Source: Sphingorhabdus wooponensis (GTDB lineage: Bacteria > Pseudomonadota > Alphaproteobacteria > Sphingomonadales > Sphingomonadaceae). Taken from it: DNA of 64,000 nt. The position numbers were made by a program, and so were the translations under genes. The stretch is from contig NZ_RWJI01000001.1 of assembly GCF_003933235.1 (NCBI RefSeq), positions 1,184,001-1,248,000 on the forward strand, written 5' to 3'. Positions 8,319-17,583 of this stretch are shown in pieces. The notes under the pieces were generated by a model. That model was not told the origin of the DNA. It saw only the letters and a program-made list of their open reading frames with translations, and made no database searches. Every line of letters begins with the position of its first letter. Positions within the stretch are counted from its first letter, which is position 1.

Positions 8319-8900
8319 TTATTTCGGCGCAGGCTTGGCAGGCGCTGGTGATGTCGCTGGTGGCTGGGCAACGACAATGTCTTCATCGAGAAACGCTTTA
8401 ACAGTGCTACCCGATGCGATCGTCGCGCTGCGTCCGGATGTGAAAAAGCCAACAACGGGAATAATATCTGTTCCGGGGGCCCCCTTGTCGTCGAACGAGC
8501 CGCTAAGGCGGATGGTACGCCCACCAATCCGCATGGAAATGGCCCGCGCTTCAATATAGCCTGACTTTCCCCACATGCCTTTATTACGCACTTCAGTTAC
8601 TTCACCAATAGCTGGCGTTCCGGGCGGGATGATAATCTGATTGTTCAGGCGAACGGGTTCCGCGACTTCCATCTGAAAACGATATCCTGCCTTCAATTTC
8701 TTTTTGTCTGTTGTCAGTTCTTCCCGCAATTTCAGAACAATTTCCGTGCCTGATTGAATTACGCTTCCGTTTGCAGGTGCCAATATAACAGGCTCTATGG
8801 CCGATTGCGCGTCAGCTTGAAAAGATACAGACGACAATGACAGAATAAAGCCAATGCATTTGCATGCATTTTTGAACATTCTATTTAATCGAATCATCAT
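8319..8900 (-). CDS. Exported protein of unknown function with VirB10/TrbI-like beta segment
   Basis: 193 residues. An N-terminal signal sequence (about 32 residues, ending QADAQS) precedes IEPVILAPANGSVIQSGTEIVLKL. The segment reading IIIPPGTPAIGEVTEVRNKG, then GKSGYIEARAISMRI and IRLSGSFDDKG resembles the beta-rich repeat of TrbI/VirB10-type barrels (an IPxGT-like turn, then x-L-x-G). The tail is Pro/Ala-rich. There are no secretion-system genes nearby, so a conjugation role is not supported. The ATG at 8900 follows GAGGAG with good spacing. It is convergent with the LacI-type gene and has a perfect palindrome about 37 bases upstream. Function is unknown. Confidence 0.78.
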   Translation of the reverse strand: MMIRLNRMFKNACKCIGFILSLSSVSFQADAQSAIEPVILAPANGSVIQSGTEIVLKLREELTTDKKKLKAGYRFQMEVAEPVRLNNQIIIPPGTPAIGEVTEVRNKGMWGKSGYIEARAISMRIGGRTIRLSGSFDDKGAPGTDIIPVVGFFTSGRSATIASGSTVKAFLDEDIVVAQPPATSPAPAKPAPK

Positions 8901-8936
8901 CTTTCTCCTCGGACGACAATCAAGTGCGGCGCTTAT

Positions 8937-8956
8937 TTACGCGTGTCAACGCGTAA
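8937..8956. promoter_or_regulatory. Perfect 20-base palindrome TTACGCGT-N4-ACGCGTAA upstream of exported protein gene
   Basis: Eight-base arms flank GTCA, about 37 bases upstream of the minus-strand start at 8900. Each arm contains the self-complementary hexamer ACGCGT, so the site is both a direct and an inverted repeat. Its promoter-proximal position suggests an operator. No regulator gene is adjacent. The rest of 8957-9144 shows nothing I can name. Confidence 0.45.
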
Positions 8957-9144
8957 CTAATTGTAAAATAACAATATACACTCATAAAATCACTTCACGA
9001 TGCGATATTGGGCGCCGTGGTGCCTCGATACCCATGGCCGTCAATGCGATTGCTTTGGCTTTTCGCCACGATCTAAGGGGCACCGCGACACGAAGCGCCT
9101 GGTCAGGGCAGTCAGTTCAGCCTCTCGTTTTCACTTTCGAATAA

Positions 9145-11082
9145 TCATCCGGCGGTGGATCTTGATTGCACAAGATTCTCCACGACCGAAGGATCCGCAA
9201 GGGTCGAGATATCGCCTAAATTGGACACATCCCCTTCGGCAATTTTGCGCAATATCCGGCGCATGATTTTTCCCGAACGTGTTTTCGGTAAACCCGGTGC
9301 AAAATGGATGACATCTGGCGTAGCGATTGGGCCGATTTCGTGGCGTACCCATTTGATAAGGTCCGCACGTATATCCGCGGACTCTACCTCATTGGCATTC
9401 AACGTGACATAAGCATAAATGCCCTGCCCTTTTATGTCGTGCGGGAACCCGACCACCGCCGCCTCGGCAACTTTGGCATGGGCGACAAGTGCGCTTTCAA
9501 CTTCCGCCGTGCCCATGCGGTGGCCCGACACATTGATTACGTCGTCAACCCGCCCCGTAATCCAATAATCACCGTCAGCATCGCGCCGACATCCATCGCC
9601 GGTAAAATATTTGCCCGGATAAGTGGTGAAATAAGTCTGGAAAAACCGATCATGATCGCCCCAAACGGAACGCATCTGGCCTGGCCAACTGTCGATCATG
9701 CACAAATTGCCATCAGTCGCGCCTTCCAACAATGTGCCGTCACCGTCGACAAGCACGGGTTGCACACCAAACATCGGCTTTGATGCAGCCCCCGGTTTCA
9801 ACGCATGCGCGCCCGGTAAAGGCGTCATCATCGTCGCCCCCGTTTCGGTCTGCCAATAGGTATCAACAATGGGGCAGCGGCCTTCGCCGACGACATGATA
9901 ATACCATTCCCATGCCTCCGGATTGATCGGTTCCCCCACAGATCCCAGCAAACGCAGCGAGCTACGCGATGTTTTCTTCACCCAATCATCGCCTTCACGC
10001 ATCAGTGACCGCAACGCCGTCGGGGCACCATAGAAGATATTGACCTGATGACGGTCAACAATTTGCCAGAATCGGCTGTGATCGGGATAATTGGGCACGC
10101 CTTCAAACATCACCGTCGTCGCACCGTTCGCGAGCGGGCCATAAACGACATAGCTATGGCCAGTGACCCAGCCAATATCGGCAGCACACCAATAAATTTC
10201 GCCGGGCGTGTAGTTGAACACATAATGATGCGTCATCGCTGCCCACACCAGATATCCGCCGGTGGTATGCAATACGCCCTTAGGTTTTCCGGTGGAGCCT
10301 GACGTGTATAATATGAAAAGCGGGTCTTCCGCCCCCATGATTTCGGGCGCGCAATCGCAAGGGACCGTTTTACGCACATCATGGTACCAGACATCGCGCC
10401 TGTCCTGCATATCTATGTCGTTGCCGACATGACGTATCACAAGGCATGCCTTGACCGAGGCACAATGCGTCAGCGCTGCATCCACATTATGCTTCAACGG
10501 CACCAGCTTCCCACCGCGCATGCCGGCATCAGCGGTGATGACGATATTGGAATCGCAGTCCTGAATACGTCCCGCAAGCGCTTCGGGCGAAAAGCCGCCA
10601 AAGACGATCGAATGAATGACCCCAATACGCGTGCACGCAAGCATGGCCATCGCAGCTTCGGGTATCATCGGCATATATATGGTGATGCGGTCGCCCTTTT
10701 GTGCACCTAATGCCTTCAAAGCGTTTGCCATCAGGCACACTTCGGTATGCAACTCGCCAAAGGTAATCCGCCGTTGCTGCGATGGATCATCGCCTTCCCA
10801 AATGATTGCAATATCATCTTTGCGTTCGGGCAAATGGCGATCAATGCAGTTCGCCGAGACGTTCAACGCGCCATCCTCAAACCATTTGATGCCGAAATCC
10901 GCTTCATGAAAGCTCGTATTCTTTACTTTGGTAAAGGGTGTCATCCAATCAAGGCGCTTTGCCTCCTCGCGCCAGAATGTATCCGGGTCGCGGACAGACT
11001 GCGCATAAGCGGCGGTGTAACCTTCCGCCGTGACAAATGCCTTTTTCTTCCAGTCATCCGAAACAGGATAGATTTCCGACAT
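9145..11082 (-). CDS. acs: Acetyl-CoA synthetase (AMP-forming)
   Basis: 645 residues, the standard length. It converts acetate, ATP and CoA to acetyl-CoA in the cytosol. Features in order: N-terminal ACAS domain, the AMP-binding P-loop [19 protein letters not shown], the motif TYWQTETGA, the hinge region with [18 protein letters not shown], and the C-terminal catalytic lysine in [12 protein letters not shown], which is the conserved acetylation site. A purine-rich ribosome site (AGGGAGAGG) precedes the ATG at 11082. It is monocistronic as far as visible. The 244 bases between its start and tRNA-Tyr hold its promoter, but I see no clear boxes. Confidence 0.97.
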   Translation of the reverse strand: MSEIYPVSDDWKKKAFVTAEGYTAAYAQSVRDPDTFWREEAKRLDWMTPFTKVKNTSFHEADFGIKWFEDGALNVSANCIDRHLPERKDDIAIIWEGDDPSQQRRITFGELHTEVCLMANALKALGAQKGDRITIYMPMIPEAAMAMLACTRIGVIHSIVFGGFSPEALAGRIQDCDSNIVITADAGMRGGKLVPLKHNVDAALTHCASVKACLVIRHVGNDIDMQDRRDVWYHDVRKTVPCDCAPEIMGAEDPLFILYTSGSTGKPKGVLHTTGGYLVWAAMTHHYVFNYTPGEIYWCAADIGWVTGHSYVVYGPLANGATTVMFEGVPNYPDHSRFWQIVDRHQVNIFYGAPTALRSLMREGDDWVKKTSRSSLRLLGSVGEPINPEAWEWYYHVVGEGRCPIVDTYWQTETGATMMTPLPGAHALKPGAASKPMFGVQPVLVDGDGTLLEGATDGNLCMIDSWPGQMRSVWGDHDRFFQTYFTTYPGKYFTGDGCRRDADGDYWITGRVDDVINVSGHRMGTAEVESALVAHAKVAEAAVVGFPHDIKGQGIYAYVTLNANEVESADIRADLIKWVRHEIGPIATPDVIHFAPGLPKTRSGKIMRRILRKIAEGDVSNLGDISTLADPSVVENLVQSRSTAG

Positions 11083-11326
11083 TTTGCCCTCTCCCTAAAA
11101 ATGTCATGTCCGCGTCAGAATAATGCCGCCAACATTCATCTGCACTCTTGACCAAATTGTAACACAGACGCAGGTCAAACTAAGCCCAAAGTCTCAGCAT
11201 CCGCAACGGCAAAGTCGGGCGATCATGTCATAATGCTATATGTTGTTGGCAAGATTTTCAGCGAGAACCATAAAGACGGTTCAAATCAGCTCAGCGCTTA
11301 GGACATTTTTAGATTAAATGCGTAAA

Positions 11327-11412
11327 TGGTGGACAGGGCTGGATTCGAACCAGCGTACGGAAAACCGGGCAGATTTACAGTCTGCTGCCTTTAACCACTC
11401 GGCCACCTGTCC
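11327..11412 (-). tRNA. tRNA-Tyr (anticodon GTA), CCA encoded
   Basis: Reading the minus strand, the 7-base acceptor arms GGACAGG and CCTGTCC pair. The D-loop region GGCCGAGTGG and anticodon stem CAGA-CTGTAAA-TCTG are present with anticodon GTA. The long variable arm is expected of a class II tRNA, and the T-loop reads TTCGAAT. The 3' CCA is encoded at 11327-11329. Length 86. Confidence 0.95.
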
Positions 11413-11557
11413 ACATCTTCACGCGGGGCAACATGCGTTTGCATGAGGGCCGGTCCCGCAGAAGAAGCAGCCCAATGGCGAAAGGGCCCTTGCCTGTCAA
11501 TGCCTCAAGTGGGAAAGGGCACCAGAACATTCTCTTTTTCATGCACAGGTACATATA

Positions 11558-12319
11558 ATGTCTTCACATAAGAGCCACCGACGCCGTGGTGCTGCCGTGA
11601 TCAGCGGCAATCCGAAATTTTACGGACGGCACGCCGTCTATGCCGCGCTCGATAATCCCGAACGCCGCCTCATCAATTTATGGGGCACACGCGAGGAAAT
11701 TGGCAAGATTGTCGTACCTGATGGACTGACAGTGCAATATGCCGAAGTGAATGATTTGGCGCGTTTCGTACCGAAAGATGCGCCGCATCAAGGCTTAGTG
11801 CTTGAGGTTGCGCCATTGGAGGATGTCTGGCTGACGGATGCGCTGGCGCTTGCCAATGACGATAATCGGCCGTTGCTCATCCTCGATCAAGTCACCGATC
11901 CGCACAATGTCGGCGCGATATTTCGGACAGCCGCAGCCTTTGATGCGGTGGCCGTTGTGACGCAAGATAGGCACGCGCCCCCCGAATCGGGTGCATTGGC
12001 AAAGGCGGCTTCGGGCGGGCTGGAAATTACGCCATGGGTGCGAGTCGTTAATCTGGCCCGCGCGCTGGAGGAGATAGCCGAGGCTGGATATTGGCGAATC
12101 GGTCTGTCCGGTCATGCAGAGGTCACACTGGATGAAGCATTAACGCCGGGACGCAATGCATTGGTGCTGGGCGCAGAAGGCGACGGTATGCGCCGCAATA
12201 TTGAGGAGCATTGCGATCAATTGGCAAAATTGCCGATTAGCGCACAGATGGAATCGCTCAACGTATCCAACGCCGCAGCCATCGCCTTATACGCGGCCAC
12301 CGTGCGCCGGGGCGCATAA
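11558..12319 (+). CDS. rlmB: 23S rRNA (guanosine-2251-2'-O)-methyltransferase RlmB (TrmH/SPOUT family)
   Basis: 253 residues. An N-terminal L30e-like substrate-binding domain (KFYGRHAVYAALDNPERR) is followed by the SPOUT methyltransferase domain. All three motifs are visible: DPHNVGAIFRTA (motif 1, catalytic Asn/Arg), LVLGAEGDGM (motif 2) and MESLNVSNAAAIALY (motif 3, knot and SAM). It methylates the P-loop guanosine of 23S rRNA. The neighbouring tRNA-Tyr is on the opposite strand. Another TrmH-family specificity is possible, but the RlmB architecture fits best. Confidence 0.9.
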   Translation: MSSHKSHRRRGAAVISGNPKFYGRHAVYAALDNPERRLINLWGTREEIGKIVVPDGLTVQYAEVNDLARFVPKDAPHQGLVLEVAPLEDVWLTDALALANDDNRPLLILDQVTDPHNVGAIFRTAAAFDAVAVVTQDRHAPPESGALAKAASGGLEITPWVRVVNLARALEEIAEAGYWRIGLSGHAEVTLDEALTPGRNALVLGAEGDGMRRNIEEHCDQLAKLPISAQMESLNVSNAAAIALYAATVRRGA

Positions 12320-12328
12320 GCCAGCCTT

Positions 12329-12952
12329 ATGGGCCTGACCGCACAGCAGTTGCATATCGCGCTTGATGCGCTGGCTGAGATAGAGCCGGGCATCGCCACG
12401 GCCTTAGCTGTCACCGGCTATCCCGACGCGCGCATACGCACGCCCGGCTACGCCACCTTGCTGCGCACGATCGTCGGGCAACAGGTCAGCGTCGCGGCGG
12501 CCGCATCGGTCTGGAACAAGCTAGAAGCCCTGCTCGGCGCGGGATGCCCGCCCGAACAGCTGTTGGCGCAAGATTTTGATGCGTTGCGGGGTTGTGGCCT
12601 TAGTCGGCAGAAACAGGGCTATGCGCGGTCATTGGCAGAGTTGGTGCTGTCGGGTGCCTTGCCCTTGGATGCCCTACCCGATGATGATGAAGAGGCGATT
12701 GCCTACCTTACCCAAGTAAAGGGTATTGGCCGCTGGTCAGCAGAGATATATTTGCTTTTTGCCGAGGGCCGTCCCGATATATGGCCCGCAGGGGATCTTG
12801 CCGTGCAAGAAGGCGTTGGGCGCCTATTAAAGCTTGATGCGCGACCATCAGAAAAAGAAATCCGCGTCATTGCTGAGCGCTGGCGTCCGCATCGCGGTGC
12901 AGCGGCGATTTTCACTTGGCATATTTACGCCAAGGGATTTCAGGCCATTTAA
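12329..12952 (+). CDS. alkA: DNA-3-methyladenine glycosylase II (AlkA-like, HhH-GPD)
   Basis: 207 residues, a compact AlkA/MAG-type base-excision glycosylase. It begins with the region around LLRTIVGQQVSVAAA. The helix-hairpin-helix LTQVKGIGRWSAEIYLLF is followed by the catalytic aspartate in WPAGDLAVQEGVG. It removes alkylated purines from DNA. It starts 9 bases after the rlmB stop with no strong ribosome site, so it may depend on readthrough from rlmB. The N-terminal TATA-binding-like domain of E. coli AlkA is absent, as in other short homologues. Confidence 0.9.
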   Translation: MGLTAQQLHIALDALAEIEPGIATALAVTGYPDARIRTPGYATLLRTIVGQQVSVAAAASVWNKLEALLGAGCPPEQLLAQDFDALRGCGLSRQKQGYARSLAELVLSGALPLDALPDDDEEAIAYLTQVKGIGRWSAEIYLLFAEGRPDIWPAGDLAVQEGVGRLLKLDARPSEKEIRVIAERWRPHRGAAAIFTWHIYAKGFQAI

Positions 12953-13029
12953 GGCCTACAATAATCAGTTGACGTTTTGGGCAAATTAATGTCGCTGACA
13001 ACCATGTGAGTAAGAGAGGAATCATCATC

Positions 13030-13851
13030 ATGTCGACAGCACAAAAAAGCATTTTCATTACGGGCGCCGCGTCTGGCCTTGGCCGCGAAGTTGCGCGTTA
13101 TTTTGCAAATGTGGGCTGGTTTGTTGGTCTGGCGGATATTGATGAAAAAGGTTTGGACGCAACTGCAGACTTGTTGCCCAAGGGCGAATATTCACGCCAC
13201 AAGTTGGATGTCACCGACCGCGCGCAATGGAAAAAGGCCGTCGCCGAATTTGCTAAGCACACCAACGGCCATATGACCGTGTTGTTCAACAATGCGGGAA
13301 TCGGTGCTGGTGGCCCTATTCAGGACATGACCGACGAAGATATTGACCGCATGATTGCCATCAACCTGACGGGCGTGATCAGCGGCACGCGGGCGTGCTT
13401 TGATCTCCTGAAGAACACCGATGACGCATGCGTGCTCTATACAAGCTCCGCGGCGGGCATTTATGGTTCGGCGGGCTTAAGCGTTTACAGCGCCACCAAA
13501 TTTGCCGTGCGCGGGCTTGCCGAAGCGCATGACATTGAATGGCGTCCATATGGAATTAAATCGCGCAGCCTAATGCCCGGATTTATTGACACCAACATTA
13601 TCAGCAATGTCGACGCCGGTAGTAACATGTCTGGTAAAGAAAGGCTGCAATCGGCCGGCGTTGAAGTCAGCCCCGTTTCGATTATTGGGCCTGCGGCATG
13701 GGAAGCTATTCACGGCGAGAAGGTGCATACCCCCGTCAACAAAATGGCGAAGCAATTGGCCTTTTCTGCGCGCTGGTTCCCGAACCGTTTGCGTAAGCAA
13801 TTGGGCCTATTGGGCGGACTTGGCGACGTGGTGCAGACTAAGCCGCAATAA
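13030..13851 (+). CDS. Short-chain dehydrogenase/reductase (SDR)
   Basis: 273 residues, classical SDR. The dinucleotide site is [17 protein letters not shown], the NNAGIG motif is present, and the catalytic residues are Ser in [10 protein letters not shown] and Tyr-x3-Lys in [10 protein letters not shown]. The frame opens earlier at a GTG (13006), but the ATG at 13030 has GAGAGG at proper distance and starts two residues before the cofactor fold. Its 3' end overlaps the opposite-strand PCD gene by 14 bases. The C-terminal stretch after about residue 230 lacks a catalytic signature, so the substrate is unknown. Confidence 0.88.
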   Translation: MSTAQKSIFITGAASGLGREVARYFANVGWFVGLADIDEKGLDATADLLPKGEYSRHKLDVTDRAQWKKAVAEFAKHTNGHMTVLFNNAGIGAGGPIQDMTDEDIDRMIAINLTGVISGTRACFDLLKNTDDACVLYTSSAAGIYGSAGLSVYSATKFAVRGLAEAHDIEWRPYGIKSRSLMPGFIDTNIISNVDAGSNMSGKERLQSAGVEVSPVSIIGPAAWEAIHGEKVHTPVNKMAKQLAFSARWFPNRLRKQLGLLGGLGDVVQTKPQ

Positions 13852-14131
13852 CGTCAATTTTGCTGGCGAGGTCAATGTCACGTTGCGACAGACCGTCCGC
13901 ATCATGCGTAGTCAGCAAAATTTCAACGCGGTTATACACGTTGAACCATTCGGGGTGATGGTCCGCATTTTCGGCCAAAATAGCCACGCGGGTCATGAAA
14001 CCGAATGCTTCGGCGAAATCCGCAAAGCGCAAAATACGGCGGATACCTTTGGCATCGGCATCATATGTCCATTGCGGCAGTTGTTGCATGGCGGCATCGC
14101 GGGCGGCGTCATCCAGTGGTGAAACGTGCAT
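13838..14131 (-). CDS. phhB: 4a-hydroxytetrahydrobiopterin dehydratase (pterin-4a-carbinolamine dehydratase)
   Basis: 97 residues, the typical size. The signature [22 protein letters not shown] contains the catalytic His-His and Trp-x-Asn-Val-Tyr pattern of PCD/DCoH. It dehydrates the carbinolamine produced by aromatic amino acid hydroxylases. No phenylalanine hydroxylase is in the window. It is convergent with the SDR and overlaps its last 14 bases. Confidence 0.93.
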   Translation of the reverse strand: MHVSPLDDAARDAAMQQLPQWTYDADAKGIRRILRFADFAEAFGFMTRVAILAENADHHPEWFNVYNRVEILLTTHDADGLSQRDIDLASKIDVIAA

Positions 14132-14180
14132 ATCCTAATCCTGCTTTTGCAATTGAACGAATATCTGCCTAAGTCGCGAT

Positions 14181-14792
14181 ATGTCTTCGCGTCAAGCATC
14201 CCTGCCATCGCTCCACATTGACAATGTTGCGGTCATGCGCGGCAATCGCATGGTATTGCGTGGCCTATCAGTGACGGCGCGCGCCGGTGACGTCATCTGG
14301 ATCAGGGGCGCCAATGGATGCGGCAAATCCACTTTGTTGCGCCTTGTAGCCGGATTACTGACGGTAACTTCGGGGAAGATTCATTCTGAAGGCCGCATGG
14401 CGCTTGCGGACGAAAATTTGGCGCTGGATGCCAATATGACCGTTGAGGACGCACTCCGCTTTTGGGCAGATATGGACGGCGCATCCACCGAGGCACGCGA
14501 AGCGGCTTTAGCCGCAATGGATTTACAAGAACTTGCCCATATTCCCGTACACTTTCTCTCCACGGGGCAACGCAAGCGGGCAAGTATCGCGCGCGTTCTT
14601 GCCTCGGGCGCAGATATTTGGTTGATGGATGAACCCTATAATGGTCTCGACAGTGCAAGCTGCGCGCGGCTTGATGAGGCAATTATTGGCCGCGCCGCCG
14701 CAGGCGGAATTGTCCTTGTCGCCGCGCATCAGCCGCCCTCCATCAATGTCGCAATAAGCCTATCACTCGACAGCCAAGGCGTTGCCATATGA
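14181..14792 (+). CDS. ccmA: Heme exporter ATP-binding protein CcmA
   Basis: 203-residue ABC ATPase of system I cytochrome c maturation. Walker A is GANGCGKST, the signature is LSTGQRKRASIARVL, and Walker B is IWLMDEPYNGLD. The short length and the LSTGQRKR signature distinguish CcmA from ordinary ABC proteins. It is coupled to ccmB by an ATGA overlap. CcmA with CcmB drives release of heme-loaded CcmE at the cytoplasmic membrane. ccmC, D, E and F are not in the window. Confidence 0.92.
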   Translation: MSSRQASLPSLHIDNVAVMRGNRMVLRGLSVTARAGDVIWIRGANGCGKSTLLRLVAGLLTVTSGKIHSEGRMALADENLALDANMTVEDALRFWADMDGASTEAREAALAAMDLQELAHIPVHFLSTGQRKRASIARVLASGADIWLMDEPYNGLDSASCARLDEAIIGRAAAGGIVLVAAHQPPSINVAISLSLDSQGVAI

Positions 14793-15436
14793 AGGCTTTT
14801 ATTGCCCTAGTCGCGCGCGAAGTGCGTTTGGCGTGGACCGGTGGCGGCTTATGGCTTCCAGTGATATTTTACCTCGCCGTAGCCACATTATTCCCCTTTG
14901 TGACAGGCCCCGACAAGGCCCTGCTGGCGCGCACGGGCGGCGGCATATTGTGGATCGCCGCGCTGCTCGCGACGCTTCTGCCCATCGAACGGCTGATTTT
15001 GCCGGATCGTCAGTCCGGCGTACTTGATCAACTTGCCCTGCGCGGTTGGTCCGATGAACTTGTCGCGACGGCCAAAATCGCTGGGCAGATTGTCGCATTT
15101 GCCCTCCCCCTGCTTTTGGCCACGATAGTCGGTTCCGCGCTCATTGGCTTGCCGGAAGCCCAATTGGGCACTTTGCTGCTTGGTCTGGCTTTGGCTTTAC
15201 CCGCTTTGTCAGGTCTATCCGTGATGATTGCGGCCCTCACCGCGGGCCTAAGCGGTGCGAGCGCGCTTGGCGGTTTGCTATTGGTGCCCATCACCATTCC
15301 ATTGCTCATCTTCGGCGCAGGCACCTTGGCCGAAGATCCCGGTAACGCAATGCAGCTGCTTGCGGCTACATCATTGGCCATCACCGCGCTGTCACCCTTT
15401 GCGGCGGGCGCAGCCCTCCGCGCAGGCAGAGTTTAG
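14789..15436 (+). CDS. ccmB: Heme exporter membrane protein CcmB
   Basis: 215 residues with about six hydrophobic segments. The N-terminal start is MKAFIALVAREVRLAWTGG, and a conserved loop reads IERLILPDRQSGVLDQL, which matches CcmB. It is the membrane partner of CcmA, overlapping it by four bases. The gene ends 11 bases before the convergent SDR stop, leaving no room for a long terminator. Confidence 0.93.
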   Translation: MKAFIALVAREVRLAWTGGGLWLPVIFYLAVATLFPFVTGPDKALLARTGGGILWIAALLATLLPIERLILPDRQSGVLDQLALRGWSDELVATAKIAGQIVAFALPLLLATIVGSALIGLPEAQLGTLLLGLALALPALSGLSVMIAALTAGLSGASALGGLLLVPITIPLLIFGAGTLAEDPGNAMQLLAATSLAITALSPFAAGAALRAGRV

Positions 15437-15447
15437 CGTCAGTACTG

Positions 15448-16272
15448 CTATTGCGCGGATATCTTCTGGGCGTAGCCGTCCGCGACCATCGCCTCGACCA
15501 TATCAAACAGCTTTTCGGGGTCCTGCGCACGCAAAATAGGGATACTGGCCTCCATCCCCTCAGCAATAATGATTTCGCGTTTGCCGTTGGCCACAGCCTC
15601 CCAAATGAGTCTGGCCACTTCATTTGGATCAATGCCATTGTCGATTGCCGCGTCGCTGATACCGCGCACACTGCCATCGGCGTTGAGCGCGTTACGTGAG
15701 ACATTGGTTTTGACCGAACCCGGCGCGACAACAAGGACTTTCAACCCCTGCCCCGCCACTTCGCTGCGCAGCGCGTCGGCATAACCAATCAACCCATGTT
15801 TTGCGGCGCAATAAGCGGTGCGCATGGGTACACCCGCTTTACCTGCCACGCTGGAGATCATCACAAGCTGCCCACTACCGCGCGAAACCATATGCGATAG
15901 CAAGGCTTGTGTGAGCGCAATGGGCGCGAGCAGGTCGACATCGACAATCCGTTGATAGACCGACAAATCTGTGTCCAATGCGGGCGAGCGTTGGGAAATG
16001 CCCGCATTGTTCACCAGCACGTCGACATGCCCCTGAAACGATATCGCTTCGGCCACTTTGTCAGCAAGCCCCGCATAATCGACAGTATCAAATGGCAAAA
16101 TGAGACAGCGGTCCGCTGCGCCCGTTTCGGTTGCAACGCGCTGTAGCTCCGCGACATTGCGCCCAGACAATATCGTATAGCCGCCGCTGGCAACAAATGC
16201 CTTGGCCAATGCTTCACCAATGCCCGACGATGCCCCGGTGATCCACGCGGTTTTCTGTGCTTGATTTGTCAA
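15448..16272 (-). CDS. Short-chain dehydrogenase (SDR), TTG start
   Basis: 274 residues when begun at the TTG at 16272. Motifs: AWITGASSGIGEALAKAF (cofactor), NNAGIS, ISSVAGKAGVP with the catalytic Ser, and YCAAKHGLIGYADALR with Tyr/Lys. A longer frame reaches an ATG at 16323, but the TTG is preceded by AAGGAGAG with ideal spacing, and the extra N-terminal residues are basic and unlike the family. It is divergent from nifU. The DhbA/YbbO-like type suggests a general oxidoreductase; the substrate is unknown. Confidence 0.87.
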   Translation of the reverse strand: MTNQAQKTAWITGASSGIGEALAKAFVASGGYTILSGRNVAELQRVATETGAADRCLILPFDTVDYAGLADKVAEAISFQGHVDVLVNNAGISQRSPALDTDLSVYQRIVDVDLLAPIALTQALLSHMVSRGSGQLVMISSVAGKAGVPMRTAYCAAKHGLIGYADALRSEVAGQGLKVLVVAPGSVKTNVSRNALNADGSVRGISDAAIDNGIDPNEVARLIWEAVANGKREIIIAEGMEASIPILRAQDPEKLFDMVEAMVADGYAQKISAQ

Positions 16273-16369
16273 TTTTGCTCTCCTTATTCTCCTTTCCGTC
16301 AACTTAGGCTTGGCCGCTGTCAAGACATTCTGGCTTGCACTTTGTCAGCCGCCGCACCACATGCGGGAA

Positions 16370-16945
16370 ATGCTGATAGAAACTGAACTGACACCCAACC
16401 CTTCGACCATCAAATTCCTGCCCGGCCGTGTGGTCATGGACACGGGAACACGAGACTTTGCGTCGCCAGAAGAGGCCGAAGCTTCTCCCTTGGCCGAAGC
16501 ACTTTTTGCGCTTGGCGATGTGACGGGCGTGTTTTTCGGACAATCCTTTATTTCCGTGACCGCAGCACCCGGTGTTGAGTGGGCAAGCCTCAAGCCCGAC
16601 GTGCTTGGCATATTGTTGGACCATTTCAGCGCCAACATGCCTTTGTTCAAGCCTGCGGCCGCTGGCTTCTCAGTCCCATCGGCTGCAGCAGATTATCCTT
16701 TGGATGACCCTGCCGATGCCGATATTGTGGACCAGATTAAGGAGTTGATTGAAACCCGCGTTCGACCTGCTGTCGCCAATGATGGTGGCGACATCATCTA
16801 TCGTGGGTTCCAGAAAGGCGTTGTTTTCCTGCAAATGCAGGGTGCCTGTGCCGGCTGCCCATCATCGTCCGCAACGCTGAAAAACGGTATCGAACAATTG
16901 CTGAAGCATTATGTGCCTGAAGTCACTGAAGTGCGCGCAGCTTAA
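16370..16945 (+). CDS. NifU-like Fe-S cluster scaffold/carrier (Nfu family)
   Basis: 191 residues. The N-terminal Nfu domain begins MLIETELTPNPSTIKFLPG, the usual start of alphaproteobacterial and mitochondrial-type Nfu proteins. The C-terminal NifU domain has RPAVANDGGDI and the cluster-binding CAGC motif in MQGACAGCPSSSATL. It delivers 4Fe-4S clusters to apoproteins. ATGs at 16361 and 16370 are both in frame; neither has a strong ribosome site, and I prefer 16370 on family grounds. It heads a long plus-strand run with a nitroreductase, tsaB and rimI. Confidence 0.92.
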   Translation: MLIETELTPNPSTIKFLPGRVVMDTGTRDFASPEEAEASPLAEALFALGDVTGVFFGQSFISVTAAPGVEWASLKPDVLGILLDHFSANMPLFKPAAAGFSVPSAAADYPLDDPADADIVDQIKELIETRVRPAVANDGGDIIYRGFQKGVVFLQMQGACAGCPSSSATLKNGIEQLLKHYVPEVTEVRAA

Positions 16946-16971
16946 ATTCCCATATTGCGAAGGTAGAGATC

Positions 16972-17562
16972 ATGTCACACCCCCTGAACGACGCCGCCCT
17001 TGATCAGCTTTTTCGGGAGGCGCGTAGCTATAATGGCTATCTGGATACGTCCGTTTCGTCCGCCCAGTTGGAACAGATTTGGGACCTAATGAAATTTGGC
17101 CCAACATCGGCCAATTGCTTACCCGCGCGGATCATTTATTGCTGCAGCGAAGAAGCAAAGCAGAAGCTTGCCGCATGCTCCATGCCAGCCAATGGCGAGA
17201 AAATTTTGCAGGCGCCTGTGACCGCGATTATCGGCATGGACCTCGAATTTTACGAAAATCTGCCGGAACTATTCCCGCATACTGACGCCCGTAGCTGGTT
17301 TGTCGGCAATGATGCGTTGATTGAAAAAACCGCCTTCCGCAACAGCAGCTTGCAGGGCGCATATTTCATGCTCGCGGCACGCGCACTCGGATTGGATACG
17401 GGCGCGATGTCAGGGTTCAACAATGCCGCAGTGGATGAAGCATTTTTTGCAGGCACTAAAGTGCAATCTAACTTTATTTGTACCTTGGGCTATGGCGACA
17501 AAGCGAGCATTTTCGAACGTAGCCCACGGCCCGCGTTCGAACGCTTTAACAGCATCCTCTGA
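16972..17562 (+). CDS. RutE/malonic semialdehyde reductase-like nitroreductase
   Basis: 196 residues, the size of RutE/HadB-type nitroreductases. FMN-family features: LDQLFREARSYNGYLDTSVS, MKFGPTSANCLPARI and AGTKVQSNFICTLGYGD near the end. These match the RutE group, which reduces 3-oxopropanoate to 3-hydroxypropanoate, more than NfsA/NfnB. There are no other rut genes here, so pyrimidine catabolism is not supported locally. It may act on other semialdehydes or quinones. Confidence 0.85.
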   Translation: MSHPLNDAALDQLFREARSYNGYLDTSVSSAQLEQIWDLMKFGPTSANCLPARIIYCCSEEAKQKLAACSMPANGEKILQAPVTAIIGMDLEFYENLPELFPHTDARSWFVGNDALIEKTAFRNSSLQGAYFMLAARALGLDTGAMSGFNNAAVDEAFFAGTKVQSNFICTLGYGDKASIFERSPRPAFERFNSIL

Positions 17563-17583
17563 TCAAACGGCCAACGAAAGGTC

